DNA of 53,587 bases from JBLHKW01 sp047618565 (GTDB lineage Bacteria; Planctomycetota; UBA1135; GCA-002686595). The notes beneath the pieces are model-generated. The model saw only the letters and a program-made list of their open reading frames with translations, was not told where the DNA came from and did not search any database. The position numbers and the translations under genes were made by a program. Position 1 is the first letter of the stretch; each line of letters starts with the position of its first letter. Where the stretch lies: NCBI GenBank assembly GCA_047618565.1, contig JBLHKW010000010.1:1-53587 (forward strand), written 5' to 3'. This document shows, in pieces, positions 26,950 through 35,082 of this stretch.

Positions 26950-27498
26950 GTGAGCGATTCCCTGATCCCGACCGACGCCCCCGGGCCTCTGCAGGAGCGT
27001 CTGCTGGTTGCCCTGCCGCGGCTGCGGGCCCATCTGAACGCCCGCCGGCCCGGAATTCCGGGCGGCGACGTCGATGACGTGGTGCAGGAAGTCATGGCGC
27101 GCGCGCTCCGCTATCAGGGCAGCTTCGATGGGACCCTTGCGCTGTGGCCGTGGTTGCGGCGCATGGCGGAGCACGTCCTCCACGACCAGCACAGCACGGC
27201 CATCCGGCTGCCGGAGCTGTCGGAGGAACTCGATCCGAGTGCTCCCGAGATCGACGCGCCGCTCGATGTGCGCGACGAGGTGGAACGGTTGCTGATCCAG
27301 TTACCGGAACGTGAACGCAGCGTGCTGCTGCGTTTTCACCAACACGAGCATTCCGTGAGCAAGATCGCGTGCGACCTGGGCCTGCCGGAAGGCACGGTCA
27401 AGTCACACCTGTCCCGGGCCCGGCGCCGGCTCGCGGGTCTCGACGATCTCGGCGGACGCGGTGCGGGCGCCGCGCGCTCCAGGAGAGAAACGACATGA
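26950..27498 (+). CDS. ECF-type RNA polymerase sigma factor
   Basis: A 182-residue alternative sigma factor. Region 2 includes GGDVDDVVQEVMARALRYQGSFDGTLALWPWLRRMA; region 4 has the helix-turn-helix ERSVLLRFHQHEHSVSKIACDLGLPEGTVKSHLSRARRRL. The start is GTG at 26950. Its stop codon overlaps the next start (ATGA), so sigma factor and anti-sigma-like protein are made together, the usual arrangement for an ECF regulator held at the membrane. Confidence 0.9.
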   Translation: MSDSLIPTDAPGPLQERLLVALPRLRAHLNARRPGIPGGDVDDVVQEVMARALRYQGSFDGTLALWPWLRRMAEHVLHDQHSTAIRLPELSEELDPSAPEIDAPLDVRDEVERLLIQLPERERSVLLRFHQHEHSVSKIACDLGLPEGTVKSHLSRARRRLAGLDDLGGRGAGAARSRRETT

Positions 27499-27935
27499 AC
27501 GACCTGCTATGGCAACGGGTAGAAGCCGCCCTCGACGCGCGGCGTGACCCACTGGACGACGCGGACCTGGCGCAGGCGCTCTCCCGAGATCCCGACGACC
27601 TCGCCGCGGTGCGACGACTGATGGCGCGCGTCGAAGCGCTTCCCGTCCTGCGCGAGCCCGCAACGGCCAACCCCGGGCACAACCCGCGCAGCATTGCGAC
27701 GCTGGCAGCCGGCCTTCTGGCTTTCGTCACGGCCACGCTGCTGCTGTTCGGCCAGCGCGCCGACGGGCCCTTGATCACTGCATTCTCCCTGGCAACCGCT
27801 CGTTCGACAGCAGCCAGGCCATACCGACCGAACGTATCCCTCACCATCGAGACGACGACACCCGAACCCGCGCGCGGCCAGAGGGTCGTGCTCGCCCCTC
27901 GACGTGTCATCACCTGGAACCTGGAAAAACGATAA
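27495..27935 (+). CDS. Single-pass membrane protein, probable anti-sigma factor
   Basis: A 146-residue protein with a cytoplasmic acidic N-terminus (about 1-65; DDADLAQALSRDPDDLAAVRRLMARV), one transmembrane helix (about 67-86; SIATLAAGLLAFVTATLLLF) and a 60-residue outer tail. This topology and the 4-bp overlap with the sigma gene suggest an anti-sigma factor. No ZAS zinc motif (HxxxCxxC) is present, so it would belong to a non-zinc class. It overlaps the next gene by one base (TAATG). Confidence 0.65.
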   Translation: MNDLLWQRVEAALDARRDPLDDADLAQALSRDPDDLAAVRRLMARVEALPVLREPATANPGHNPRSIATLAAGLLAFVTATLLLFGQRADGPLITAFSLATARSTAARPYRPNVSLTIETTTPEPARGQRVVLAPRRVITWNLEKR

Positions 27936-28948
27936 TGCTGATTCAACTGATCTCGCTGCTGTTCATGGGTCTGGTCCCGCAGGCACAAGACCGGCCCCTG
28001 CTCTCCAGCACACCACTCGAGCGGGCTGTACCCGCCGAGGACGTCGAACTGCGCGTCTACGACCTCAGTCACCTCACGCGCAGCGAGCGCTTGAACACGA
28101 TGATCACCGAAGCCACCCACAGCCATGGGATGCTGGCCGGAAGCACCGATTTTGAGCGGCTCAACACCATCAAGTTCCTGCGTGAACAGGTCCAATCCAC
28201 GACGGAGAGTATCTCGCGTGCCATCCAAGACATGCTCGAGCCGGCGTTTGATGAGGACCGCAACGAGATTGTCGGCCTAGGGAACGGCACACTCGCGATC
28301 ATCGCCAGCACAGAGCAGCACGAGTGGCTCGCCCGACTCATCGCCCACGCAGCGGCCTTCGACGGCCTGATCGACGTCCAGGTTCGGATCTACCACCTGG
28401 ACCTGGGTAGCCTGGCCGAGATGGGCCAGGAGCGCAGCGGCCAGGTAGTGTCCGAAGCCCGGGCTGAGGCCTTGCGCGAGGTCCTGCGTTCCACCAGCGA
28501 TGGTGAAATCCGCGCACCACGCGTCCTGACCTATCCGTTTCAGCGGGCGGAGTTGTCGGTCCTCGAACAGCAGGCCTACATCCAGGACTTCGAACTGAAG
28601 GTCGTTCAGGATGTCGAAATCGCCGACCCCGTCATCGGCCTCGCGGAGACTGGCATCCGCGTGCGGATCAGATGCATTCCGATCCCGGAAGACAAGCTCT
28701 CGATAGACACCCACGTTGAGTACTCGACCCTGGCCGAGCCCATCCCATCCGTAGAGACGACGATCGGAGCGGGAGCCCACAAGGTCACGATCCAGTTGCC
28801 CGGAATAACCAAGATCAATCTCGAAGGCCGCTTTGAAGTCCTGCCCGGCGAGACCCTCGTGATGGCATCCACCGACCCCCAAGGCGAGCAAGAGGTACTG
28901 GTGCTCGTGAGTGCAACGCGCGTCGACGACACCACCGACGAGAAGTAA
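27935..28948 (+). CDS. Secreted secretin-like beta protein
   Basis: A 337-residue protein with a short signal peptide (MLIQLISLLFMGLVPQAQ). A helical middle section (about 50-115) is followed by a beta-rich C-terminal half. That half, with GIRVRIRCIPIPEDKLSIDT, SVETTIGAGAHKV and FEVLPGETLVMAS, resembles the repeating pattern of the secretin (GspD/PilQ) C-domain, where T-x-V..V..GET lines recur. It lacks the long transmembrane barrel and is too short to be a working pore. Position as third gene of the sigma/anti-sigma operon suggests a periplasmic sensor or co-regulator; that is inference. Confidence 0.6.
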   Translation: MLIQLISLLFMGLVPQAQDRPLLSSTPLERAVPAEDVELRVYDLSHLTRSERLNTMITEATHSHGMLAGSTDFERLNTIKFLREQVQSTTESISRAIQDMLEPAFDEDRNEIVGLGNGTLAIIASTEQHEWLARLIAHAAAFDGLIDVQVRIYHLDLGSLAEMGQERSGQVVSEARAEALREVLRSTSDGEIRAPRVLTYPFQRAELSVLEQQAYIQDFELKVVQDVEIADPVIGLAETGIRVRIRCIPIPEDKLSIDTHVEYSTLAEPIPSVETTIGAGAHKVTIQLPGITKINLEGRFEVLPGETLVMASTDPQGEQEVLVLVSATRVDDTTDEK

Positions 28949-29304
28949 AAAGCGAACGTACCGAGCCAGAGCAGAATCCGACGGGCATCTGCCAGTATGA
29001 CCGGTTGTCGCTTGGTGTCGTGGCAACTACCCCGTGCGATCCGCATGCTCGGCCGTCGCAAAGATCGATGTTCAAGACTCAGCCTGGGCCGATACTCGCA
29101 GCGGCCAAGGCTATGGGTAATGTGGGAAGGCCGACGAAAACTGCTTCCTCCCGCTCTGCGATCACGGAGCGGGATTCATGACTGGTCTCAGTCGCAGGGT
29201 TTCTGACAAACTATCCCCCTTCGACGGCCTACCCCCCGCCCGAAGACATCACACACCGGCCGCCACACAACTCCGCCGCATCCGCGTTCGATGGAACGAT
29301 CCTG
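28949..29304. other. Intergenic with one copy of a direct repeat
   Basis: Holds repeat copy 1 (28958-29040), directly after the secretin-like gene, and a 7-bp GC stem-loop near 29150-29173 (CCCGCTC / GAGCGGG). No gene is recognised. Confidence 0.45.
28958..29040. repeat. Imperfect 83-bp direct repeat, copy 1
   Basis: Begins 10 bp after the stop codon of the secretin-like gene with GTACCGAGCCAG and shares long identical blocks (ATCCGACGGG, ATCTGCCAG, ATGACCGG, TCGTGGCAAC) with the copy at 29752-29833. By eye about four of five positions agree. The two copies have the same orientation and bracket the gene at 29305. Confidence 0.75.
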
Positions 29305-29745
29305 ATGGCAACGCTACACCTACGGTTCATAGGGAGGGTCGACCATCGCCTGAAGCATGAGGTCATACTTATGGGAAAGTGGCTTCGTGCATGGTACCCG
29401 TTCCCCATCCGGCTCGAAGTCAGACTGGTCCATCAGATGCGACTAGTCGACTTCGATGGAACGAAGTGCGCGCTGCGATGGTGGCAGAACTCGAATGGTA
29501 CGGAGCCGGTGACTGCAGAGATCGCCGTCGGCGCATTCGCGAAGAACTTCGAATCGGGCGGCGAAGCCCTGGCGTCCCCCACTGTCGTTGCCGCGGTTGG
29601 ACGTGCCCTGAAGTATTACTATCAAGCCGTGCGCGACTCTCCCATAAGGGAGGATTATGCGGAACGATGGGGCGATAGACTTCTAGACGCGTACTACGAT
29701 GGATCATCACCGCCCCCGCCCTGGAAGGGCGCATGGACCAAGTGA
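29305..29745 (+). CDS. Hypothetical protein in a direct-repeat-bounded unit
   Basis: A 146-residue protein I cannot assign. Its composition (Trp, Tyr, Lys, Asn present; few Arg runs) is that of a real gene rather than a chance frame, and it is less GC-rich than its surroundings. It begins with a beta-strand and basic segment (HLRFIGRVDHRLKHEV), carries WLRAWYPFPIRLEVRLV and DGTKCALRWWQNSNGTEP in the middle, and a helical C-terminus (AAVGRALKYYYQAVRD). No signal peptide or membrane helix is seen. It sits alone between two copies of an 83-bp direct repeat. Confidence 0.65.
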   Translation: MATLHLRFIGRVDHRLKHEVILMGKWLRAWYPFPIRLEVRLVHQMRLVDFDGTKCALRWWQNSNGTEPVTAEIAVGAFAKNFESGGEALASPTVVAAVGRALKYYYQAVRDSPIREDYAERWGDRLLDAYYDGSSPPPPWKGAWTK

Positions 29746-29751
29746 GCGGAT

Positions 29752-29833
29752 GTACCGAGCCAGTGCAAGATCCGACGGGTATCTGCCAGCATGACCGGCT
29801 GTCGGTAGCTTCGTGGCAACGACGCCGTGCTAT
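29752..29833. repeat. Imperfect 83-bp direct repeat, copy 2
   Basis: Second copy, starting 7 bp after the stop of the hypothetical gene and running into the last codons of the broken NHL-repeat gene on the other strand (true end 29830). Differences from copy 1 are mostly single substitutions plus one 1-bp gap. Confidence 0.75.
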
Positions 29834-31159
29834 GGCCGAAACGAGACCACCAGGGCGCCGCTGAGATTGAAGCCGGAACCGCAGGCACCGGTCGGGTCTC
29901 GATACCAGAGCTGAAACGTGACCGCGGAACCTGTCGACCACGCGCTGCTGGCGGCCAGTCCCGGGCCCCAGCTGACGTTGCCCGCCCTGTCAGCCAGCCG
30001 GACGCCGAGTCGACGAACCGAACCGCCCGCGCAGCGCAGACCATCACCGAAGACCAGGCCCGCGCCGCCAGCGAGCCGCAGGGTGCCGGAGAACAGCAGG
30101 CCTGGCGCAGACGCGGGCAGGCAGCTCGTCGGCGCTCAGGCTCGCGCTACCTGAAGCCTGGAGGCGCGCCCCCCTGCCACCGGAGTGCTGGCACCCGTCT
30201 CCGGGCCCGTCCGAATTGCCACAGGGGCAAGGGGTGCCACTTCCATCCCCGTAGCAGTAGCCGGTCCCTATCGATTCGGGAGCCTCGATCGCGAAGGCGT
30301 TGTCGCTCAGGAAGCCGGTCACGTAGGCCCGCCCCTGGAAGTCCGCCGCCACGCGCGTGGGTCCGTCACACAGGTGTCCGTTTCCCTCACCCGCGCGCCT
30401 CAGGACCCGCTCGATCTGCCCGGCAGTCGAGATACGAAACGTGTTGTCACTGCTGAAGCCCACGATATAGGCATTCCCAAGACCGTCGGCCGCGACGCCC
30501 ACGGGGTTGCTGAGGCCGTGCCCGAGGCCATCCCCGGTGGCGTCGATGATCTCGGTCACCAGCCCCTGTTCCGAAATCCGAAACGCGTTGTGACTCTGGC
30601 CACCGCTGACGAAAACGCTTCCACAGGCATCGGTCGCGATGCACCAGGGTTCATCGAGCCCGTTGCCCGCACCATCTCCACTGGAGTCGATCACTTCGGT
30701 GATCACTCCAGTGCTGCTGATTCGAAACGCGTTGTCGCTCTGGTTTCCGCAGACGTAGACATCGCCGCTGGCATCCAGAATCTCGGTGATCACCCCCATG
30801 GGCGTGACCTTGAACACGTTGTCGCTGAGCTCGCCACTCACGTACACGTTGCCAGCCACGTCCACCGCCACGCCCTCCGCACGCACGATGCCTGTTGCCG
30901 CTGCATCGAGGATCACGGTCACGACGCCCGCCGGCGTGATCTTGTAAGCATTGTTGCTCTGATAGCCCGTGACGTAGACGTTGCCGGAGGTATCGACAGC
31001 GACGTCGTTGGCCCGTGCGAGGACGGCGCCCGCGCCGTCGCCACTGGAGTCGATGATCTGGGTACCGAGCTGGGCTGCTGCGCTAGCGCCGAGCGACGCG
31101 AGACCGAATAGCGTTGCACCGGTGCGTATCCCGAGCGTGGAGAGAGGTCGATTGGCCAT
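29830..31159 (-). pseudogene. Secreted NHL-repeat protein with Cys-rich tail, frameshifted
   Basis: Starts at ATG 31159 with a signal peptide (about 1-28) followed by beta-propeller-like repeats of about 40 residues, each with a NVYVTG or AYIVGF strand and an SDNAFRIS strand. The tail GTGYCYGDGSGTPCPCGN is a Cys-rich module I associate with some planctomycete secreted proteins. Near 30120 the frame breaks: after ARLQASGSASLSADEL the reading continues sensibly only in another frame, from LPASAPGLLFSGT to the end GFNLSGALVVSFRP at 29830. About seven expected residues are missing at the junction, so a short deletion is likely. One repeat (ITEILDASGDVYVCGN) is also shortened by about 20 residues in frame. 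Could be a sequencing error at the first site. Confidence 0.75.
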
Positions 31160-31521
31160 GAATGGTGGGCGGGATGTGCGGCGTCAGCGGTGGAGCGGCA
31201 CTCCACGACCCGCACCACCATAAATGGGATCGCGCTCACGCGGCGTGGCGCGATTCCTCGATTGCCCAAAGGCTGACACGGCCCGAACGCTGCACATACA
31301 GCCGCGCCCCGTATTGTGCGGATCCTCAGCCGAGGCCCAGCTCGCACCATGACAACGACGTGCACCAAAAAGCACGCTGTTTCCACGGCCGAGCTTCGGG
31401 CTGATGCGAGATGCGGGGACTCCTCCCCCACCGAACTCCCGACACCGGCGGCACCATTTTTCGTCAGGCGGCGCGCCGGTGCATAGCATCCGCGCACCAA
31501 CACTTCCTTGTTACCGACGGC
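31160..31521. other. Intergenic, no gene seen
   Basis: Lies between the start of the NHL-type gene and the end of the spermidine-synthase-like gene, both on the minus strand. No ribosomal, tRNA or coding signal recognised. Confidence 0.35.
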
Positions 31522-32229
31522 TCAGACCTGCGCCACGTAGATCGTGTTGACGTCGTCCAGGTTGTGCAGGGGGTTGTGGAAGTGGACCGCCACCGCGTCG
31601 ACGTCGCCGAAAACACGCCGCATGCGGCCGAGGAAATCCTCGAGGACCGGCCCCCCCGTCCAGAGCGCGAACACGCCTCCCGGTCGCAAGGCTCGGCGCG
31701 CATCGCCGAGCCCCGTCTCCGTGTAGAACGAACCGTGACCCGGACTGAGCAGGTGCTCGGGCGAATCGTCGACGTCGATCAGCACGGCATCGTAGCTTCC
31801 CGCGATGGCGTCCCGGATCCACCGGAAGCAGTCCCCCTGAACGATGCGGCAGCGATCGTCGCCGTCCAGCTCCGCGGCCAGCGGCACGAGTTCGCGCCGG
31901 TGCCAGTCGATCACCTCCGGCAGGAACTCCACGACGTCGATCGTCTCCACCTGCGCCCAGGTCAACACCTCGGCGGCGGTGTGGCCGAGGCCGAGCCCGC
32001 CCACCAGCACTCGCCACTCCCGACCCTCGAGCCGCCGCAGCGACAGCCGCGCGAGCTCGTCCTCGCTGTCGTGCACCAGGCTGGACATGAGGAAGCGGTC
32101 ATCGAGCTTCACCTCGTACACCCAGGTTTCCGGCATGGACCTTGGACGCCGCCGGCGCAGCATGAGCTCGCCCAGGTCCGTCTGGCAGAAATCGAGCTCC
32201 TCGTAGAACGGCCAGTTCGTGTTGCTCAT
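31522..32229 (-). CDS. Spermidine synthase-like class I SAM-fold enzyme
   Basis: A 235-residue Rossmann-fold protein related to polyamine aminopropyltransferases. The nucleotide-binding glycine loop is RVLVGGLGLGHTAAEVL, followed by the acidic strand end IDVVEFLPEVIDWH and the DAVLIDVDDSPEHLL strand, which matches the position of the catalytic Asp region. The C-terminus (ALRPGGVFALWTGGP) is typical. Start ATG 32229 (MSNTNWPFY) has a GGGATG ribosome-binding candidate; the open frame further upstream is not conserved-looking. Substrate could be a polyamine or another methyl acceptor. Confidence 0.8.
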   Translation of the reverse strand: MSNTNWPFYEELDFCQTDLGELMLRRRRPRSMPETWVYEVKLDDRFLMSSLVHDSEDELARLSLRRLEGREWRVLVGGLGLGHTAAEVLTWAQVETIDVVEFLPEVIDWHRRELVPLAAELDGDDRCRIVQGDCFRWIRDAIAGSYDAVLIDVDDSPEHLLSPGHGSFYTETGLGDARRALRPGGVFALWTGGPVLEDFLGRMRRVFGDVDAVAVHFHNPLHNLDDVNTIYVAQV

Positions 32230-32646
32230 GGCATCCCATCGTACCGCCGTGTCGCCATTGGAGCACGCTCTGCGCGGCGCCTCCTTCTTCCAGCCATCCG
32301 GAGGGCGCCGGAGCGCGCTCGCCTTCGCGGTGGGAAGACCGTAGCCGATCGCATGCACGGGCGGCGCCGGCGTCGGCCGTCTTCGGGACCGGGCTCCGCA
32401 CCTTGCAAGTGCGAAGAACGGGACGCGTCAGAGTCTGGAGCTCCTGCTGCGCTGCTGACCAGAACTTGCGCCTTGGTCACCTCAGGCAAGACCGCTCAAG
32501 AGCCGCTTGACCGCCACGCAATTCTGGTCGATCCGGATTCGACCGAAGTTTCGGACCAGACGCGATCGACAAACTGCACGTGAACTGATTCTTGCGCAGT
32601 TCTCCGACGCGGCGCGAGAGTTCTGGAGTAGCCCTGCCCCCGGGGC
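32230..32646. other. Intergenic, no gene seen
   Basis: Between the spermidine-synthase-like gene and the end of the broken acyltransferase gene. Only short, biased open frames are present, and I see no RNA or repeat. Confidence 0.35.
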
Positions 32647-33271
32647 TCAAAGGTAGCGCAGCCAGGTCACCTTGCGGCGCGCCTTGAGTGCTTCGAACGA
32701 ACGGCAGGCCGGATACAACAGCAGGTTGGCGAGTAGCACGATCCCGTACAGCCACAACAGGTTTCAGGTATAGCAGCCCGTGGTGAAAGTCACGACCCGC
32801 TCAAATCCGCCAGGCTCCGCCCTGGCGGCGTCGCGCTTCCTCCGAGTATCCACGAATACGCGTCGTCAGCGCGCCTTGCCAGCTCGAATCCTGACGGCTT
32901 CGAGCCCGCCGTGACTTTCACCACGGGCTGCTAGCCCGATCTATTCATGACCACGCGGACGGAATCGAGGCGTTTCGCCTCGCGGCTCATGAATAGACCG
33001 GGCTAGCCCTCGGGCGGGGGCGGCTTGCGCATGGGGTGGTCGGCGAAGAGCCAGGGACTGACTTCACCGAGGCGCAGCAGCGAGACCAGCAGCGCCAGGC
33101 AATGGATCAGCGGGACATGCAGCAGGTAGCAGGTAGCAGAAGAGCGGCACGCGTCCGAACAGCGCAAGGAAGCCGGGCAGCTTGTGGGGCGCGCTCGAGA
33201 AGCGGGATGGCCGCCAGCATCGGACCGAGTGTCATGAGCAAGAAGGCCAGTGAGGCGGCGGCGGCCCATCG
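32647..33271 (-). pseudogene. DUF1624/heparan-glucosaminide acetyltransferase-like remnant, interrupted
   Basis: C-terminal part of a multi-helix acyltransferase. In order on the minus strand I read: SLAFLLMTLGPMLAAIPLLERA (33271 to about 33187), a frameshift at a C run, then HKLPGFLALFGRVPLFCYLL, a second shift caused by a tandem 7-bp duplication (CTACCTG, near 33125), then HVPLIHCLALLVSLLRLGEV, SPWLF and PPPPEG, then a stop inside an inserted repeat (32771-33005). The gene resumes with LLWLYGIVLLANLLLYPACR and ends WLRYL at 32647. These blocks match the typical end of DUF1624 proteins. The N-terminal two thirds are missing. Confidence 0.75.
32771..33005. repeat. Double-hairpin repeat element, copy A
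   Basis: Two adjoining palindromes. The first has perfect 24-bp inverted arms (32771-32794 and 32910-32933) around a 115-bp core. The second has 19-bp arms (32932-32950 and 32987-33005, one G-T pair) around a 36-nt loop that contains its own stem (CGAGGCG / CGCCTCG). The element interrupts a decayed acyltransferase gene. No open reading frame lies within it, so it is non-autonomous. Copy B at 44180-44433 has the core in the opposite orientation. Confidence 0.88.
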
Positions 33272-33277
33272 GTCGGG

Positions 33278-33442
33278 ATCTTCTTCTACGGCGCGGCGAC
33301 CATGCCCAACCACGGCGGCGTCAATGCCATCGAGATCGGCTCGGGTGTTGGAGGCACTGCCGGACCGGGCGGGGCCTCGCCCGGAAACTCGGGTCTGGAT
33401 GGTGTTGCCGGGGGCGTGGCTGCGACTGTCCAGCAACCCTGA
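33278..33442 (+). pseudogene. C-terminal fragment of a secreted protein
   Basis: An open stretch reads IFFYGAATMPNHGGVNAIEI, then GSGVGGTAGPGGASPGNSGL, DGVAGGVAATVQQP and stop at 33442. The VFFYG-type start and Gly/Pro-rich end resemble tails of planctomycete secreted proteins of the same kind as the NHL-type protein at 29830. There is no start codon, signal peptide or upstream part, so it looks like a relic placed next to the acyltransferase remnant. Confidence 0.4.
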
Positions 33443-33755
33443 CAACCGAGAAGACCGGCTAAGCGCCCCGGAAGCCGTTCGCCGTGCCGGGGCGTATCGC
33501 GAGGATCCACTCGCGGCCGGGCGAGACGAGGCGAGTACGAATCTCTGATCAGTGGATTCGACGACCCCAAGCTGGGCGTGATCCCACGCCCGCTCGCGTA
33601 CTACCGTCAGGACGTGGGATCTTCCGGATCCTCCGGCGATCGGGTGTTGAGGGCCGATGGCCAACGCTCGCCCGTCGTGTGCATGTACTCGGGCGTAGTC
33701 CGCAGCCATGCTGTGGGAGATCAGTCGGCGTCCCAGTAGAGCTTTGGAAAACTCG
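33443..33755. other. Probable gene-relic region
   Basis: No intact gene. A minus-strand frame (ALAIGPQHPIAGGSGRSHVL and on) is open but merges with the frameshifted acyltransferase remnant and has no start or domain I recognise; it may be another decayed fragment. Confidence 0.3.
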
Positions 33756-34394
33756 ATGTCATCGATCGGAGATGCTCGCCGGGTGAGATACCAAGCCGGC
33801 CCCACCCCCGCGTATTCCGAGTGGCAGGAGGCCATCTGCTCTCAGCTACCCATTCATGTCATCAGTCACAAGGAGCGGCCCTTGGCGTGGCTCTGCATCG
33901 GCATTGGCGGCATCTTTCTCGTCGCATTGATCGGGTGGCTACTCGAGGATCTCTTTCTGCAGGAATCACCCGATAGGATGGTTGGCTTCAAGATCTTCCT
34001 GCAATCCATCGTGGTCGGAGTCTTCGCCCTCGGCTTCTATCTATGGAAACGCTCCGATGAACTCGAATTCCGACATGACCGTGTCCGCATTCAGCGCCAC
34101 GGATTACGCGGAACCGAAACGCGTAAGGCGTCGATTTCCGACTACCGCTGCATTCGCGTCAAGTATGCCTACGGTGACGCGACCGAACCCGTCGGCGGGG
34201 TGGAACGTTGGGATGTGGAGCTGGAGCACAAGGATCCGGGGCTGACCATCACCCTGTTCTCCAGGTCACGCAACATTCCGACCGACCCTGACGGCAATCC
34301 GCCCGACCCCGCAACGGGCTGGAGCTCGCGCATGCAGAATTCAGCCGAATACGGGGGCCGTCACCTCGGGCTTTCGGTCTGGCCAGAGGCTTGA
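33756..34394 (+). CDS. Hypothetical two-helix membrane protein
   Basis: A 212-residue protein with a cytoplasmic N-terminus (about 45 residues), two transmembrane helices (about 46-66 LAWLCIGIGGIFLVALIGWL and 80-103 KIFLQSIVVGVFALGFYLW) and a C-terminal domain with strands (LEFRHDRVRIQRHGLRGTE, ISDYRCIRVKYAYG). The arrangement, helix hairpin plus a PH-like beta domain with R and V rich strands, recalls bacterial PH-domain membrane proteins, but I cannot confirm it. ATG 33756 is preferred over 33708, which adds only a basic stretch. Confidence 0.6.
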   Translation: MSSIGDARRVRYQAGPTPAYSEWQEAICSQLPIHVISHKERPLAWLCIGIGGIFLVALIGWLLEDLFLQESPDRMVGFKIFLQSIVVGVFALGFYLWKRSDELEFRHDRVRIQRHGLRGTETRKASISDYRCIRVKYAYGDATEPVGGVERWDVELEHKDPGLTITLFSRSRNIPTDPDGNPPDPATGWSSRMQNSAEYGGRHLGLSVWPEA

Positions 34395-34672
34395 TGCGGA
34401 CCAGCCGTCGGCAGACATGGGACCACGTCGAGTTGGGACGAATCTTGAGCCCCGCTCTTCACACCGGACTTGCGGTTTCTTGCGCATCCGGCTTACCGAC
34501 CCGCTTCATCGGCGAGCTGGCGAGGGACGGCGTTGACTCATCACCCGGACACCGACACGCCATTCTATCGGTGAACCCCCGTTCGCTTTCACCGGGAATA
34601 TCGGGGGAAGGGGCGCACCATGCGTCAACTCCCCGTTCTGGTTCCGCGACCCCAGCGGTGGCCGGAGTGGGT

Positions 34673-34954
34673 TCAACCTTTCGGACGGACTTCATATTCA
34701 GCATACGCCCTGAGAAGTTCGAGGGTCCGGGCAATGTGGGCGGAGGTGTCGATGCGCCCCGGCTCACAATCCGTCTTGCTCTTCACGTTGAGGCGTCGAC
34801 GCTGGTCATCGGTTAGCCTGAGCGCGCAGCTCTTCGGCCACTCGCCTGGAACGCGGTTCTCCTCGATCCGTTACTCGAGCACTTCCGCCTGACGCAGGTT
34901 GATGAGGCCGGCGATTGCCGCGATCCTGATGTGCAACGGGTCGATGTCGGCCAT
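34673..34954 (-). pseudogene. Transposase/integrase-core N-terminal remnant with stop codon
   Basis: Starts MADIDPLHIRIAAIAGLINL, RQAEVLE, then an in-frame TAA (34873-34871), then continues RIEENRVPGEWPKSCALRLT, DDQRRRLNVKSK. This pattern matches the N-terminus of DDE integrase-core transposases common in planctomycetes, which read ...EVLEYRIEENRVL...LTDDQRRRLAVKGK. The stop probably replaced a Tyr codon. After NVKSK the frame diverges from the family and ends at 34673, so the catalytic core is gone. It overlaps the upstream region of the sulfatase gene. Confidence 0.6.
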
Positions 34955-35082
34955 TGCTGTGCACTCACAAGCTCCGGTTAGGGAACGTGTTGCGATTCGG
35001 CCGAGTATCTGGACGATACGGGGCTCAGGCGGGCATCGGAGGATCACGTGTGTATGCGGGGCCGGTCCCGTACAGTCTGCTC

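Noticed and set aside
28958..29833. Integron attC sites flanking the cassette-like gene
   Set aside because: The 83-bp repeats lack clear RYYYAAC and GTTRRRY core sites at their ends; only short CGAC/GTCG complementarity is seen inside.
32771..33005. Rho-independent terminator as explanation for the double hairpin
   Set aside because: No T tract follows either hairpin, and the 115-bp core is conserved between copies, which a terminator would not need.
34391..34816. 141-codon plus-strand open frame after the two-helix membrane protein
   Set aside because: No recognisable domain, and it is antisense to the transposase remnant; composition is typical of a chance frame.
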